64,000 bases of DNA from Aquabacter sp965279295 (GTDB lineage Bacteria > Pseudomonadota > Alphaproteobacteria > Rhizobiales > Xanthobacteraceae). The position numbers were made by a program, and so were the translations under genes. This document shows, piece by piece, positions 8,229 to 17,264 of this stretch (within the stretch, counting starts at the first letter, position 1; each line of letters begins with the position of its first letter). The stretch lies in assembly GCA_965279295.1 (NCBI GenBank), contig CBDIHQ010000007.1; one strand, written 5' to 3'. Under the pieces are notes generated by a model, which did not search any database, had not been told where the DNA came from, and worked only from the letters and a program-made list of their open reading frames with translations.

Positions 8229-10124
8229 ATGGCTCCGTCCAACAAGGTCGCAAAGACCACTCCGAAGGAAGCTCCGGTCGAGCCGTTCAAGCGGGCCGTG
8301 GCCAGTTGCTTCAAGGCGATCGCGGGCGTGTCCGAGTTCGAGGTCACGTTCGCCTCCGAGCGGCCGAACCTCGGCCCGGATCGCGTGCGCCTGCCGGAGC
8401 CGCCCCGCCGCTTCACGTCTCAGGATGCCGCGGTGCTGCGTGGCCATGCGGACGCGCTCGCGCTACGGCTCGCCTGCCATGACCCCTCAGTCCACCGCCG
8501 CATGGTGCCCACCGGCGATCTCGCCCGCGCGGTGTTCGACGCGGCGGAGCAGGCTCGCGTGGAGGCTGTGGGCGCCAACCGCATGGTCGGCGTCCAGCGT
8601 AACCTCGCTGCCATGCTGACGGATCGCTACCATCGCGGTCCCTATGCCGACATCACCGACCGCGCCGACGCGCCGCTTGAAGAGGCGGTTGCGCTCATGG
8701 TGCGCGAGCGTCTCACCGGAGAGGGCCCGCCCCCCGCCGCGCGCAAGATCGTCGAGTTGTGGCGCGACTATATCGAGAGCCGGGCGGAAGGCGCGCTGTC
8801 CCGCCTTGCCGACAGTCTCGAAGACCAGAAGATGTTCGGCCAGATCACCCGCGATCTCCTGACCTCGCTGGAAATGGGCGAGGAATCGTCGCTTGAGAGC
8901 GACGAGGAGACCGACGACGACGAGAACAGCAACGGCCGCGACGAGCAGGCCGGAGAGGAAGGCGAGAGCAGCGAAGACGACAGCCAGCAGGGCGCAACCG
9001 AAATGGAAGCGGAGTTGGCGCAGGAAGAACTGCCGGAAAGCGCGGTCGAGAGCGAAAGCGGGCCTCCCGCCGACATGCCCGACGACAGCGACCTGGGCGA
9101 CAGCGACGAGGCGGCCGAACCCTGGCAGCCGCGTACCCCGCCCGGCCTCGACAAGAGCGGCCCGGAATATCACGCCTACACCGTCAAGTTTGACGAGGAA
9201 GTGACCGCCGAGGATCTCTGCGACGCCGAGGAACTGGCGCGCCTTCGCTCGTATCTCGACAAGCAGTTGTCGCACCTCCAGGGCGTGGTCGCCCGCCTCG
9301 CCAACCGGCTTCAGCGGCGCCTTCTGGCCCAGCAGAACCGCGCCTGGGAGTTTGACCTAGAAGAAGGCGTGCTGGACCCCGCCCGGCTGTCGCGCGTCGT
9401 CACCGACCCGACCGCCGCGCTTTCCTTCAAGCGCGAGCGCGACACCGAGTTTCGCGACACGGTGGTGACGCTGGTCATCGATAATTCCGGCTCCATGCGC
9501 GGCCGGCCGATCACGGTTGCCGCCACCTGCGCGGATATTCTCGCCCGCACGCTGGAACGCTGCGGCGTGAAGGTGGAGGTGCTCGGCTTCACCACGCGCG
9601 CCTGGAAAGGCGGACAATCCCGCGAGAGCTGGCTTGCTGCCGGCAAGCCTGCCAATCCGGGCCGCCTCAACGACCTCAGGCACATCATCTATAAATCTGC
9701 CGATACGCCCTGGCGGCGCGCCCGGCGCAACCTCGGCCTGATGATGCGCGAAGGGTTGCTGAAAGAGAATATCGACGGCGAAGCCCTCGATTGGGCGCAC
9801 CAGCGCCTGCTGGCACGGCCCGAAGCGCGCAAGATCCTGATGATGATCTCGGATGGCGCGCCGGTGGACGATTCCACCCTTTCGGTGAATGCCGGGAATT
9901 ATCTCGAACGCCATCTGCGCCACATCATCGGGCAGATCGAAGACCGGTCGCCCGTCGAACTGATCGCCATCGGCATTGGCCATGACGTGACCCGCTATTA
10001 TCGCCGCGCCGTCACCATCGTCGATGCGGAAGAGCTGGGTGGCGTCATGACCGAAAAGCTGGCGGAATTGTTCTCCGAAGCCGCGCCTAAACCGGGACGC
10101 GGCACCGGACGTCGGCTCCACTGA
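8229..10124 (+). CDS. cobT: Cobaltochelatase subunit CobT
   Basis: CobT is the von Willebrand A partner of CobS in cobalt insertion. The 631-residue protein has an N-terminal alpha-helical region, a very acidic linker at about 215-300 (runs such as SDEETDDDENSNGRDEQ), and a C-terminal VWA domain with the MIDAS motif VIDNSGSMRG near residue 416-421. A GTG at 8199 would add ten residues; ATG 8229 (MAPSNK) is preferred because the extra residues look like read-through of the spacer. It is separated from cobS by 73 nt including the palindrome. Confidence 0.95.
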   Translation: MAPSNKVAKTTPKEAPVEPFKRAVASCFKAIAGVSEFEVTFASERPNLGPDRVRLPEPPRRFTSQDAAVLRGHADALALRLACHDPSVHRRMVPTGDLARAVFDAAEQARVEAVGANRMVGVQRNLAAMLTDRYHRGPYADITDRADAPLEEAVALMVRERLTGEGPPPAARKIVELWRDYIESRAEGALSRLADSLEDQKMFGQITRDLLTSLEMGEESSLESDEETDDDENSNGRDEQAGEEGESSEDDSQQGATEMEAELAQEELPESAVESESGPPADMPDDSDLGDSDEAAEPWQPRTPPGLDKSGPEYHAYTVKFDEEVTAEDLCDAEELARLRSYLDKQLSHLQGVVARLANRLQRRLLAQQNRAWEFDLEEGVLDPARLSRVVTDPTAALSFKRERDTEFRDTVVTLVIDNSGSMRGRPITVAATCADILARTLERCGVKVEVLGFTTRAWKGGQSRESWLAAGKPANPGRLNDLRHIIYKSADTPWRRARRNLGLMMREGLLKENIDGEALDWAHQRLLARPEARKILMMISDGAPVDDSTLSVNAGNYLERHLRHIIGQIEDRSPVELIAIGIGHDVTRYYRRAVTIVDAEELGGVMTEKLAELFSEAAPKPGRGTGRRLH

Positions 10125-10129
10125 GAGGC

Positions 10130-11146
10130 GTGATGCGCGCTTTACGCCTTGGGTTTGCGGCGCTAGCCCTCACCGGCATCGTGCTGGTCGGCGGCCGCGC
10201 CTGCGCCAAGCCTGATGCTCTGCCGGAGACCCCGGTCGCGATAAAGGTGGAGGCGTCGCCGATCGCAACCTTCCGCCCGCAGTCCCAGGACGCGCGCTTC
10301 GGCAAGCTGGAATTTCGCGGCGGCATTCGCCTCACCTCGGATTTTCCCGGCTTCGGCGGTATCTCCGGTTTCGTACTGGATCCCACAGGGCGAGACTTCA
10401 TTGCCGTCACGGATGCCGGGGTGTTTTTGAAAGGCAAGCTGGACACTGCCGGAGACCGCCCCACCGGCCTCTCGGAGGTTATGGCCGCCGCCATGCTGGA
10501 CGAGAAGGGCCGTCTGCAGGCCCATCGCGGGCGAGGCGATGCCGAAGCCCTCGCGGTGGCGCCGGACGCGGTCTACGTGACCTTCGAGGACATCAACGAG
10601 CTGTGGTCCTATCCCGGCCCCGATCCGCTTGGAAAGACCGGCGTTCCGGTGCCCGTGCCGCCAGGCGTGAAGCGGCTGCGCAACAATCTGGGGCTTGAAG
10701 CTCTGGTCTATGTGCCCGGCCCACCCATGACCGGCGCGCTGATCGCGATCGGCGAACAGGGCGCGACCGAAACCTCCGACCTTCCCGGCTTCATCATCGG
10801 CGGCCCCACACCGGGATCGTTCACGATCCGCAAGAGCGACCTTTTCAGCGCCACCGATGCCGCGCTCGGGCCGAAGGGCGAGTTGTTCCTGCTGGAGCGC
10901 CATTTCGCCTTCAGCACCGGCGTTTCCATGCAGATCCGCCGGTTCGCCCTCGGCGGCGTCAAGCCAGGCGCGGTGCTGGAGGGTGAAATCCTCGTCACTG
11001 CGGACATGGGCTATGAGATCGACAATATGGAAGGCCTCACGGCGACGGTGAACGCCGCCGGCGAGACCATCCTGACGCTGCTCTCCGACGACAATTTCTC
11101 GCCGCTCCAACGCACCATCCTGCTGCGCTTCGCGGTGATGGATTAG
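10130..11146 (+). CDS. Secreted phytase-like / esterase-like domain protein
   Basis: A 338-residue exported protein. The signal peptide is RALRLGFAALALTGIVLVGG ending near ACA. The mature part looks like a beta-propeller of the phytase-like group (PF13449 type), with GGISGFVLDPTGRDFIAVTD and DNMEGLTATVNAAGETILTL as the clearest signatures. Enzyme activity is not established for most members. Two adjacent starts are possible, GTG 10130 and ATG 10133, after GAGAGG. It follows cobT by only five bases and is probably cotranscribed, without an obvious link to B12 synthesis. Confidence 0.8.
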   Translation: MMRALRLGFAALALTGIVLVGGRACAKPDALPETPVAIKVEASPIATFRPQSQDARFGKLEFRGGIRLTSDFPGFGGISGFVLDPTGRDFIAVTDAGVFLKGKLDTAGDRPTGLSEVMAAAMLDEKGRLQAHRGRGDAEALAVAPDAVYVTFEDINELWSYPGPDPLGKTGVPVPVPPGVKRLRNNLGLEALVYVPGPPMTGALIAIGEQGATETSDLPGFIIGGPTPGSFTIRKSDLFSATDAALGPKGELFLLERHFAFSTGVSMQIRRFALGGVKPGAVLEGEILVTADMGYEIDNMEGLTATVNAAGETILTLLSDDNFSPLQRTILLRFAVMD

Positions 11147-11378
11147 AGCAGCATTTTCCCGGGGGCATGCAGAGCCGAAGGCGCGGAATGAAACCCGGGA
11201 CCCAGCACAAGGGTTCGCCGGAGGCGTCTCGATCCATCTCCGACGCCGCGCGGCGGAGATGGAAAAGCGCTGGTCGCGAGGTGACGGCTTCGCCGGAATC
11301 TTACGCTAGGCCCCGGCTCTGCGTTCGCGCTTTCGCGCTCACTTGGGCAGTGAAAGCATGCCACAAAGTGCGGCTTCC

Positions 11379-11861
11379 TCACCCCTCCTTGAAGCCATAC
11401 TCCGGGATCCCCTGCTCGGCGCCGTAGTAGCGATAGGGGAGGAATTTGCCGCTCATGGTGATCTGCACGCGGTCGCCCTTGGCGTTCTGCTGGCGGGCGA
11501 TGTCGATGTCGAAGTCGATGGCCGACATGATGCCGTCGCCGAACTCCTCCTCGATCAGCGCCTTCCACGCCGGGCCGTTCACCATCACCATCTCATAGAA
11601 GCGGTAGATCAGCGGGTCGGTCGGCGGCATGGGCGTGCCGCGATAGGGCACCTCGTTGAGCATGCGCTCTTCCTCCTCGGAGAGGCCGAACAGTTCCGCC
11701 GCCGCCTTCGCCAGCGGCTTCACCAGCTTCATCTGGCCGAGCAGCGCGCCCACGACCAGAACCGGCGACATGCCGCCGATCTCGCCCGTGATGTATTTCC
11801 AGGTCCAGCCGTTCTTGCGCTTGATGTCGAGGATCTTCTCGCTGAGGTCTTCGCGCTTCAT
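11379..11861 (-). CDS. cynS: Cyanase (cyanate hydratase)
   Basis: CynS catalyses cyanate plus bicarbonate to ammonia and two CO2. The 160-residue protein keeps the catalytic residues R87 and E90 (IYRFYEMVMVNG) and S113 (GDGIMSAIDF); these correspond to R96, E99 and S122 of the E. coli enzyme with a constant offset of nine. The N-terminal helical domain and C-terminal decamer-forming half are both complete. A Shine-Dalgarno (AGAGGAGAG) precedes the ATG at 11861. It is the last gene of the cynABDS operon and about 230 bases of non-coding DNA follow it. Confidence 0.97.
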   Translation of the reverse strand: MKREDLSEKILDIKRKNGWTWKYITGEIGGMSPVLVVGALLGQMKLVKPLAKAAAELFGLSEEEERMLNEVPYRGTPMPPTDPLIYRFYEMVMVNGPAWKALIEEEFGDGIMSAIDFDIDIARQQNAKGDRVQITMSGKFLPYRYYGAEQGIPEYGFKEG

Positions 11862-11891
11862 GGTTCTCTCCTCTTTGTCTCGGGTTCGGGA

Positions 11892-12779
11892 TCAGGCGGC
11901 GCGGATATCGCCGTCGGGGGAAGGGCTTGGAGCAGCCGAGGGTCGCACCATCGGCGGGCGGCGGCGCTCATAGTCCGCCGGCATGCCGGCCTTGAAGGTG
12001 CGCGAGCGTTCCACCAGGAAGTCGATGAGGTGATTGCGCACCGCGTAGAAGTCGCTCTGCTTGTGGATGTCGAGGCGCCGCCGGTCACGCGGCAGTGGGT
12101 TCTCGACGATCTCAGCGACCACCGCTTCTGGGCCGTTGGTCATCAGAACGATGCGGTCGGCGAGGTAAATCGCCTCGTCCACGTCGTGGGTGATCATGAA
12201 GACGGTCTGCCCGGTCTCCAGGCAGATGCGCCGTACCTCGTCCTGCAGCGTACCGCGGGTCAGCGCGTCGAGGGCCGAGAAGGGTTCGTCCATCAGCAGC
12301 ATCTTGGGCTCGATGGAGAGCGCGCGGGCGATGCCGACGCGCTGCTTCATGCCGCCGGACAATTCTGAGGGATGCTTGTTCTCAGCACCCTTCAACCCAA
12401 CCAGGGCAACGAATTTTTCCGCATGTGCGCGGACCTGCTCGCGGCTCCATTTGGGATGCCTGGAGGATACGGCATAGGCGACATTGCCCAGCACGGTGCG
12501 CCACGGCAGCAGAGCATGGCTCTGGAAGATCACGGCACGATCAAGAGATGGCCCCTCGATGGCGCGGCCATCCACCGTCACCACCCCCTCGTCCGGTGCG
12601 TCGAGACCAGCGAGGATGTTCAGAACGGTGGTCTTACCGCACCCGGAATGGCCGATAATGCAGGCGAAGTCGCCCTTGTCCATGGAGAACCAGAGGTCCT
12701 CAAACACGGCCGTGGGTTTGCCGCCACCCTTGGAGAAGCGACGGGCAATGCCCTCGATAGAGAGATAGCGGGAGGTCAT
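11892..12779 (-). CDS. cynD: Cyanate/nitrate-type ABC transporter ATP-binding protein
   Basis: The ATPase of the cyanate importer, 295 residues from the ATG at 12779; a second ATG at 12797 would overlap cynB more. Walker A is GHSGCGKT at 43-50, the signature is LSGGMKQR, and Walker B is MLLMDEPFSALDALTRG. It belongs to the NrtD/SsuB/TauB group that imports small anions. The extra C-terminal ~50 residues (VRNHLIDFLVERSR) are typical of NrtD/CynD. It lies between the permease and cynS with short spacers, so all four genes should share one transcript. Confidence 0.9.
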   Translation of the reverse strand: MTSRYLSIEGIARRFSKGGGKPTAVFEDLWFSMDKGDFACIIGHSGCGKTTVLNILAGLDAPDEGVVTVDGRAIEGPSLDRAVIFQSHALLPWRTVLGNVAYAVSSRHPKWSREQVRAHAEKFVALVGLKGAENKHPSELSGGMKQRVGIARALSIEPKMLLMDEPFSALDALTRGTLQDEVRRICLETGQTVFMITHDVDEAIYLADRIVLMTNGPEAVVAEIVENPLPRDRRRLDIHKQSDFYAVRNHLIDFLVERSRTFKAGMPADYERRRPPMVRPSAAPSPSPDGDIRAA

Positions 12780-12784
12780 GATCC

Positions 12785-13624
12785 TCACTCCGGCCATGTG
12801 ACAAGACGGGTGATGACGGCGAGGATCTGGTCAAGCAGCATGCCCACCACGCCGATGGCGAGGATCGAGACAATCACATTGGTGATGGAGAGGTTGTTCC
12901 ACTCGTTCCACACGAAGTAGCCGATGCCCGTGCCGCCCACGAGCATCTCCGCCGCAACGATCACCAGCCATGCGATGCCGATGGAGATCCGCATGCCGGT
13001 GAGAATGGTGGGTGCCGCCGCCGGCAGGATCACCGTGAAAACCCGGCGGAGCGTGCCGACCTCCAGTGTGCGCGCGACGTTCAGCCATTCCTTGCGCACC
13101 CCTGCCACCCCGAAGGCGGTGTTGATCAGCATCGGCCACAGCGAGCAGATGAAAATCACGAAGATCGAGGAAAGCTGGGAATCCTTGATGGTGTAGAGCG
13201 CCAGCGGCATCCAGGCCAACGGTGAGATCGGCTTCAGGATCTGGATGAACGGGTCCAGCGCCCGGTTCATCAGCGGCGACATGCCGATCAGAAAGCCGAG
13301 CGGGATCGCCACCAGAGCCGCAAGCCCATAACCAACCGTCACGCGGGCAATGGAATAGGCAAGCTGGATGCCGAGGCCCTTGTCGTTGGGCCCCTTGTCA
13401 TAGAAGGGGTCGGAAAGATGCTTCCACAGCGTCTGGCCCACCGCGAGCGGACCCGGCATGGCCGAACTGCCCTGGGTCGCGGTGAGGCCCATCAGCTTGG
13501 CATATTCCGGGTCCATCATGACCGCCTTGGTGCCGCCCTGCACGGCGAAATGCCAGGCGAGCAGGAAGGCGGCCAGCAGCAGCGCCGAGACGATCAAAGC
13601 CCGCAGGCGCAAGGACCCGGACAT
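12785..13624 (-). CDS. cynB: Cyanate/nitrate-type ABC transporter permease
   Basis: A 279-residue inner-membrane permease with about six hydrophobic segments, from LIVSALLLAAFLLAWHFAV to VIVSILAIGVVGMLLDQIL. The cytoplasmic coupling loop is recognisable as RTLEVGTLRRVFTVILPAAA, the EAA-like motif of the NrtB/SsuC family. It lies 3 bases after the cynA stop and just before cynD. Gene order binding protein, permease, ATPase, cyanase identifies it as the cyanate importer rather than a nitrate one. Confidence 0.9.
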   Translation of the reverse strand: MSGSLRLRALIVSALLLAAFLLAWHFAVQGGTKAVMMDPEYAKLMGLTATQGSSAMPGPLAVGQTLWKHLSDPFYDKGPNDKGLGIQLAYSIARVTVGYGLAALVAIPLGFLIGMSPLMNRALDPFIQILKPISPLAWMPLALYTIKDSQLSSIFVIFICSLWPMLINTAFGVAGVRKEWLNVARTLEVGTLRRVFTVILPAAAPTILTGMRISIGIAWLVIVAAEMLVGGTGIGYFVWNEWNNLSITNVIVSILAIGVVGMLLDQILAVITRLVTWPE

Positions 13625-13627
13625 GCC

Positions 13628-14983
13628 TCAGCTCCGCTTGATGGCGAAGCTCGCCACGTATGCGTCCGGCTTTGTGGGATCGAACGGCTTGCCCATCACC
13701 ACGATGGTCTTGGAGCTGCTCGGCGGGGTCTGGCCCAGCTCCTTCATGAGGTCGGCGGTCTGGGTTTCCAGGAACACCTTCTTGGCGATGCCGGCATAGT
13801 CGACGTCGCCCTTCACCTGACCCCACCGCTTCATTTGGGTCAGGATCCAGATGGCGAAGGAATTGTAGGGGAAGGGATCGAATGCGATACGGTTGGGATC
13901 GGTCTTGATGGCGCCGAGGCCGTCCGCGTAGGTGCCGGTGAGGATCTGCTCCAGCACGATCTGCGGCTGATTGAGATAATTGGCGGGCGCGATGGCCTCG
14001 GCGATCTGCTTGCGGTTTTCCGCCTTCTGGGCGTAGCCGGTGGCGTCGATGATCGCCTTGGTTACGGCATGGAAGGTGTTCGGCATGGTGGTGACGAACT
14101 CCTGGCTCGCCGCGAAGGCGCAGCAGGGGTGGCCGTCCCAGATCTGCTTGGACAGCATGTGGATGAAGCCCACGCCGTCATAGACAGCGCGCTGGTTAAA
14201 CGGGTCCGGCCCGAGGAAGCCATCGATATTCTCGGCGCGCAGGTTGGCGACCATCTCGGGCGGCGGCACGGAGCGGATCTGGACATCCGTGTCCGGGTCG
14301 ATACCGGCTTCAGCCAGATAGTAGCGCAGCAGGTAATTGTGCATGGAATAGTCGAAGGGGACGGCGAACTTGAAGCCCTTCCAGTCCTTCGGATCACGCT
14401 TGTCCTTGTGCTTCATGGCGAGCGTGATCGCCTGCCCGTTGATATTCTCGATGGCCGGGATGGTGTAGGGCACCGCGGTCGAGCCCACGCCCATGGAAAT
14501 GGCGATCGGCATGGGCGCCAGCATGTGCGCGGCGTCGTATTCCTTGTTCAGCGTCTTGTCGCGGATCACCGCCCAGCCGGCGGTCTTAATGACTTCGACG
14601 TTCAGCCCGTACTTGGAATAGAAGCCCAGCGGGTGCGCCATGATGATGGGCGTCGCGCAGGTGATCGGGATGAAGCCGATCTTCAGATCCTTCTTCTCCA
14701 GCGCGCCGGTGCCCTGCGCGAAGGCTTCCGTCATCTTGCCGAGTGGCAGGAACTGGGAGATCGCAGCCAGCGCCGCGGAGGCGCCAACCTTCTTAAGAAA
14801 GGCGCGGCGGGCCGTCGGGTCGGGAATGACGGCCTGAAGCACGCTGGCCTCGACAGCAGAGGCATAGAGCCGGTCCTCGCTGTCGCCGCCGACAGCGAGA
14901 TCATGCGCCTCCTGCGAGGCATGCCGGCCGCAGGCGCACCGGGAGAAGAAGCGGGAAGGCCGGAAGGAATCGAAGCTCGCCAT
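13628..14983 (-). CDS. cynA: Cyanate/nitrate-type ABC transporter substrate-binding protein
   Basis: A 451-residue periplasmic binding protein of the CmpA/NrtA family. A twin-arginine signal (TARRAFLKKVG, then ALAAISQFLP) sits at about 58-80, preceded by an unusual ~55-residue N-terminal extension that contains SRCACGRHASQEAH. The mature part begins near KKDLKIGFIPITCATPII, the family signature. The Tat signal suggests export in folded form. It is the first gene of the operon and starts about 45 nt downstream of the predicted transcription start of the sigma-54 promoter. Confidence 0.9.
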   Translation of the reverse strand: MASFDSFRPSRFFSRCACGRHASQEAHDLAVGGDSEDRLYASAVEASVLQAVIPDPTARRAFLKKVGASAALAAISQFLPLGKMTEAFAQGTGALEKKDLKIGFIPITCATPIIMAHPLGFYSKYGLNVEVIKTAGWAVIRDKTLNKEYDAAHMLAPMPIAISMGVGSTAVPYTIPAIENINGQAITLAMKHKDKRDPKDWKGFKFAVPFDYSMHNYLLRYYLAEAGIDPDTDVQIRSVPPPEMVANLRAENIDGFLGPDPFNQRAVYDGVGFIHMLSKQIWDGHPCCAFAASQEFVTTMPNTFHAVTKAIIDATGYAQKAENRKQIAEAIAPANYLNQPQIVLEQILTGTYADGLGAIKTDPNRIAFDPFPYNSFAIWILTQMKRWGQVKGDVDYAGIAKKVFLETQTADLMKELGQTPPSSSKTIVVMGKPFDPTKPDAYVASFAIKRS

Positions 14984-15041
14984 TGAACGCCTCGCTTTGC
15001 TTTAGGCCTCTGCGGGCCTCGGGAAGGTCGGCTTCCTTTAG

Positions 15042-15056
15042 GCAAGCTGTGTGCCA
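15042..15056 (-). promoter_or_regulatory. Sigma-54 (-24/-12) promoter of cynABDS
   Basis: Read on the minus strand, TGGCAC (15056-15051), five bases (ACAGC) and TTGC (15045-15042) give an exact match to the -24/-12 consensus. It lies 58 bases upstream of the cynA start, opposite a divergent sigma-54 activator gene, which strongly supports function. Confidence 0.9.
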
Positions 15057-15105
15057 GAACCGTTTTGCAAGGCGGATCAAGGTTTGGCGGGCAGCGATTA
15101 ATTTA

Positions 15106-15155
15106 CGGAATTTCGTGAATTCCGATTTTTCGGAATTAAGTTACGAAAAATCGTA
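15106..15155. promoter_or_regulatory. Nested palindromes, probable CynF enhancer sites
   Basis: Three inverted repeats lie in 50 AT-rich bases. CGGAATT, five bases and AATTCCG span 15106-15124. AATTCCGA, TTTT and TCGGAATT span 15118-15137, sharing the middle arm with the first. TACGA, AAAA and TCGTA span 15142-15155. They are 50-105 bases upstream of the -24 element and close to the divergent cynF start, the expected position for upstream activating sequences. Confidence 0.75.
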
Positions 15156-15213
15156 GACGGAGATCGCCGGGGCCACCAACATATGCGCAGCCCCCTCTCC
15201 CGCAGCGCTTTCC

Positions 15214-17088
15214 ATGACCGACCTACCCCAACACACCGGCCCCTTCGGCCCGGCCTTCGACGGCGGCATCGAGGCGCAATTGGCGATCGATATCGAAACC
15301 GGGGCGATCCTCGATGCCAACGCGGCAGCCGCGCGCCTGCTAGGCTTCGACCGCGGGCGACTGAAAGCCATGCAGGTGTTCGACCTTCATCCCGGACAGG
15401 CGTCCGCTTTGGTGGTGTTCACGCAGGCGGTGTTGGATCGCGGCGCATATTGGACACGCTCCCTCGCCCCGCGCCATGCCGAGGGTGGCGCGCTGCGCGT
15501 GGAGTGCGGCGGCACGCTGGTGAACACGCCGCGCGGCCGGCGCATGCTGCTCACCTTGAGTGATCTCGACGCCCGATCCCGCCGGGATATTGATGCTGAC
15601 GCCGACAGCTTTATGCGCGAGGGGATTGCCGAATGGCAGCGGGTGGAGCGCGCGTTCCGTGACATCGAGCGGGAAAACCGCCTGCTGCTCGGCGCCGTGG
15701 GCGAAGGCATCTACGGCGTGAATGCCGAGGGCAAGACCACCTTCGTCAACGCCGCGGCCGAGCAGATGCTGGGCTGGACGGCGGAGGAGATGATCGGCCG
15801 CGACATGCACACCATGGTGCATCACCACCGCCATGACGGCAGCCATTACCCCCACCAGCAATGCCCGATCTATGCCGCGTTCCGCGATGGCGCGGTGCAT
15901 AATGTGGAGAACGAGGTGTTCTGGCATCGCTCCGGCAAGCCGGTGTGGGTGGAATACACCTCCACGCCGCTGCGCGATCGCGGTGTGCTGATCGGCGCCG
16001 TGGTGGTGTTTCGCGATGTCACGGCGAAGCGCGAGGCGCACGAGCAATTGCGCGCAGCGCTCGACGAAGTGGACAGTCTGCGCAAGCGACTGGAGCTGGA
16101 AAACGCCTATCTCCAGGAGGAAATCCGCGCGGAGAGCAGCCATCGCGGCATCATCGGCCGCTCGGCGGCAATCCAGAAGGTATTACGGCAGGTGGAACTG
16201 GTCGCTCCCACCGACGCGACCGCGCTCATCACCGGCGAGAGCGGCACAGGAAAGGAACTGATTGCCCGCGCCATCCATGAGGCCAGCGAGCGTTGCGAGC
16301 GGCCCCTGATCCGCGTGAACTGCGCGGCCATCCCGCGCGAACTGTTCGAGAGCGAATTCTTCGGCCATGTGCGTGGTGCATTCACCGGCGCACTTCGCGA
16401 TCGCATCGGGCGGTTCGAGCTGGCAGACCGTGGCACGTTGTTCTTGGACGAGGTGGGCGAAATCCCCATCGAGCTTCAAAGCAAGCTGCTGCGGGTGCTT
16501 CAGGAAGGCCAGTTCGAGCGGGTCGGCGAGGAGCGCACCCGCAGCGTCGATGTGCGCATCATCGCCGCCACCAACAAGGATCTGCGGGCCGAGGTGCGGG
16601 CCGGGCGGTTCCGCGAAGATCTGTTCTACCGCCTCAACGTGATGCCGGTTGAATCCGCGCCGCTGCGGGAGCGGCGCGAGGATATCCCGCTCTTGGCGAT
16701 GCATTTCCTCGCCGCCATGCGCAAGCCGGCGCGCGAGGCCCTGCAACTCAGCGAGGCGGACGCGCGTCGCCTGACCGCCTACGACTGGCCGGGCAATGTG
16801 CGTGAACTTCAGAACGTCATTGAGCGCGGCATAATCCTGGCGAGCAACGGCAGGCTGTCCATCGACCTGCCGGGAAGCGAGCGCAGCGCGCCTCCACCGG
16901 TCACCACCGCACCAGCCAGCGGCGTCGAAACCGAGGAAGAGCGGCGGGAGCGCATGCGGGCGAGCATTCTCGCCGCGCTTGAGGCCTCCGCCGGCAAGGT
17001 GTCGGGCCCCGGCGGTGCTGCCGAGTTGCTGGGGCTGAAACCCACCACCCTCGCCTCGCGCATGAAGACGCTGGGACTGGGACGCTAG
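15214..17088 (+). CDS. cynF: Sigma-54-dependent activator of the cyanate operon
   Basis: A 624-residue bacterial enhancer-binding protein. The N-terminal half has two PAS-like domains (about 20-130 and 150-280, the second containing HDGSHYPHQQCPIYAAFRDG), then a short coiled coil (LRKRLELENAYLQEEI). The AAA+ domain starts with IIGRSAAIQKVL, has Walker A GESGTGKE at about 340-347 and the sigma-54-contacting loop GAFTGA at about 389-394. A Fis-type helix-turn-helix is at the C-terminus (GGAAELLGLKPTTLASRMK). It is divergent from cynABDS. A sigma-54 activator CynF with the same gene order is known from Pseudomonas pseudoalcaligenes; the signal sensed by the PAS domains is not evident. Confidence 0.88.
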   Translation: MTDLPQHTGPFGPAFDGGIEAQLAIDIETGAILDANAAAARLLGFDRGRLKAMQVFDLHPGQASALVVFTQAVLDRGAYWTRSLAPRHAEGGALRVECGGTLVNTPRGRRMLLTLSDLDARSRRDIDADADSFMREGIAEWQRVERAFRDIERENRLLLGAVGEGIYGVNAEGKTTFVNAAAEQMLGWTAEEMIGRDMHTMVHHHRHDGSHYPHQQCPIYAAFRDGAVHNVENEVFWHRSGKPVWVEYTSTPLRDRGVLIGAVVVFRDVTAKREAHEQLRAALDEVDSLRKRLELENAYLQEEIRAESSHRGIIGRSAAIQKVLRQVELVAPTDATALITGESGTGKELIARAIHEASERCERPLIRVNCAAIPRELFESEFFGHVRGAFTGALRDRIGRFELADRGTLFLDEVGEIPIELQSKLLRVLQEGQFERVGEERTRSVDVRIIAATNKDLRAEVRAGRFREDLFYRLNVMPVESAPLRERREDIPLLAMHFLAAMRKPAREALQLSEADARRLTAYDWPGNVRELQNVIERGIILASNGRLSIDLPGSERSAPPPVTTAPASGVETEEERRERMRASILAALEASAGKVSGPGGAAELLGLKPTTLASRMKTLGLGR

Positions 17089-17264
17089 ACGTGGCGCCCA
17101 TAGAGGCCATGGGGTCTCAAAAATTTCAAAAAAATCTCGGCGGGCGTGTCGGCTGACCCAATCTCACACCGTCTTCAAGGCATGGTGCGGCATAGCCCTC
17201 ACTCGAAGGCTCTGCCCCAAGGACGATTGCCGCTGAACAACAAGGCATTGGAGAGGGATGTTTC

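Noticed and set aside
11147..11378. Possible small gene or terminator between the phytase-like gene and cynS
   Set aside because: Only short unconvincing frames. A hairpin at 11234-11262 (CCATCTC / GAGATGG with an inner CGCCG / CGGCG stem) lacks a T tract and is far from both stops.
13418..14986. Plus-strand open frame (522 codons) opposite cynB and cynA
   Set aside because: Covers two clear transporter genes in antisense and reads as low-complexity Gly/His/Arg sequence.
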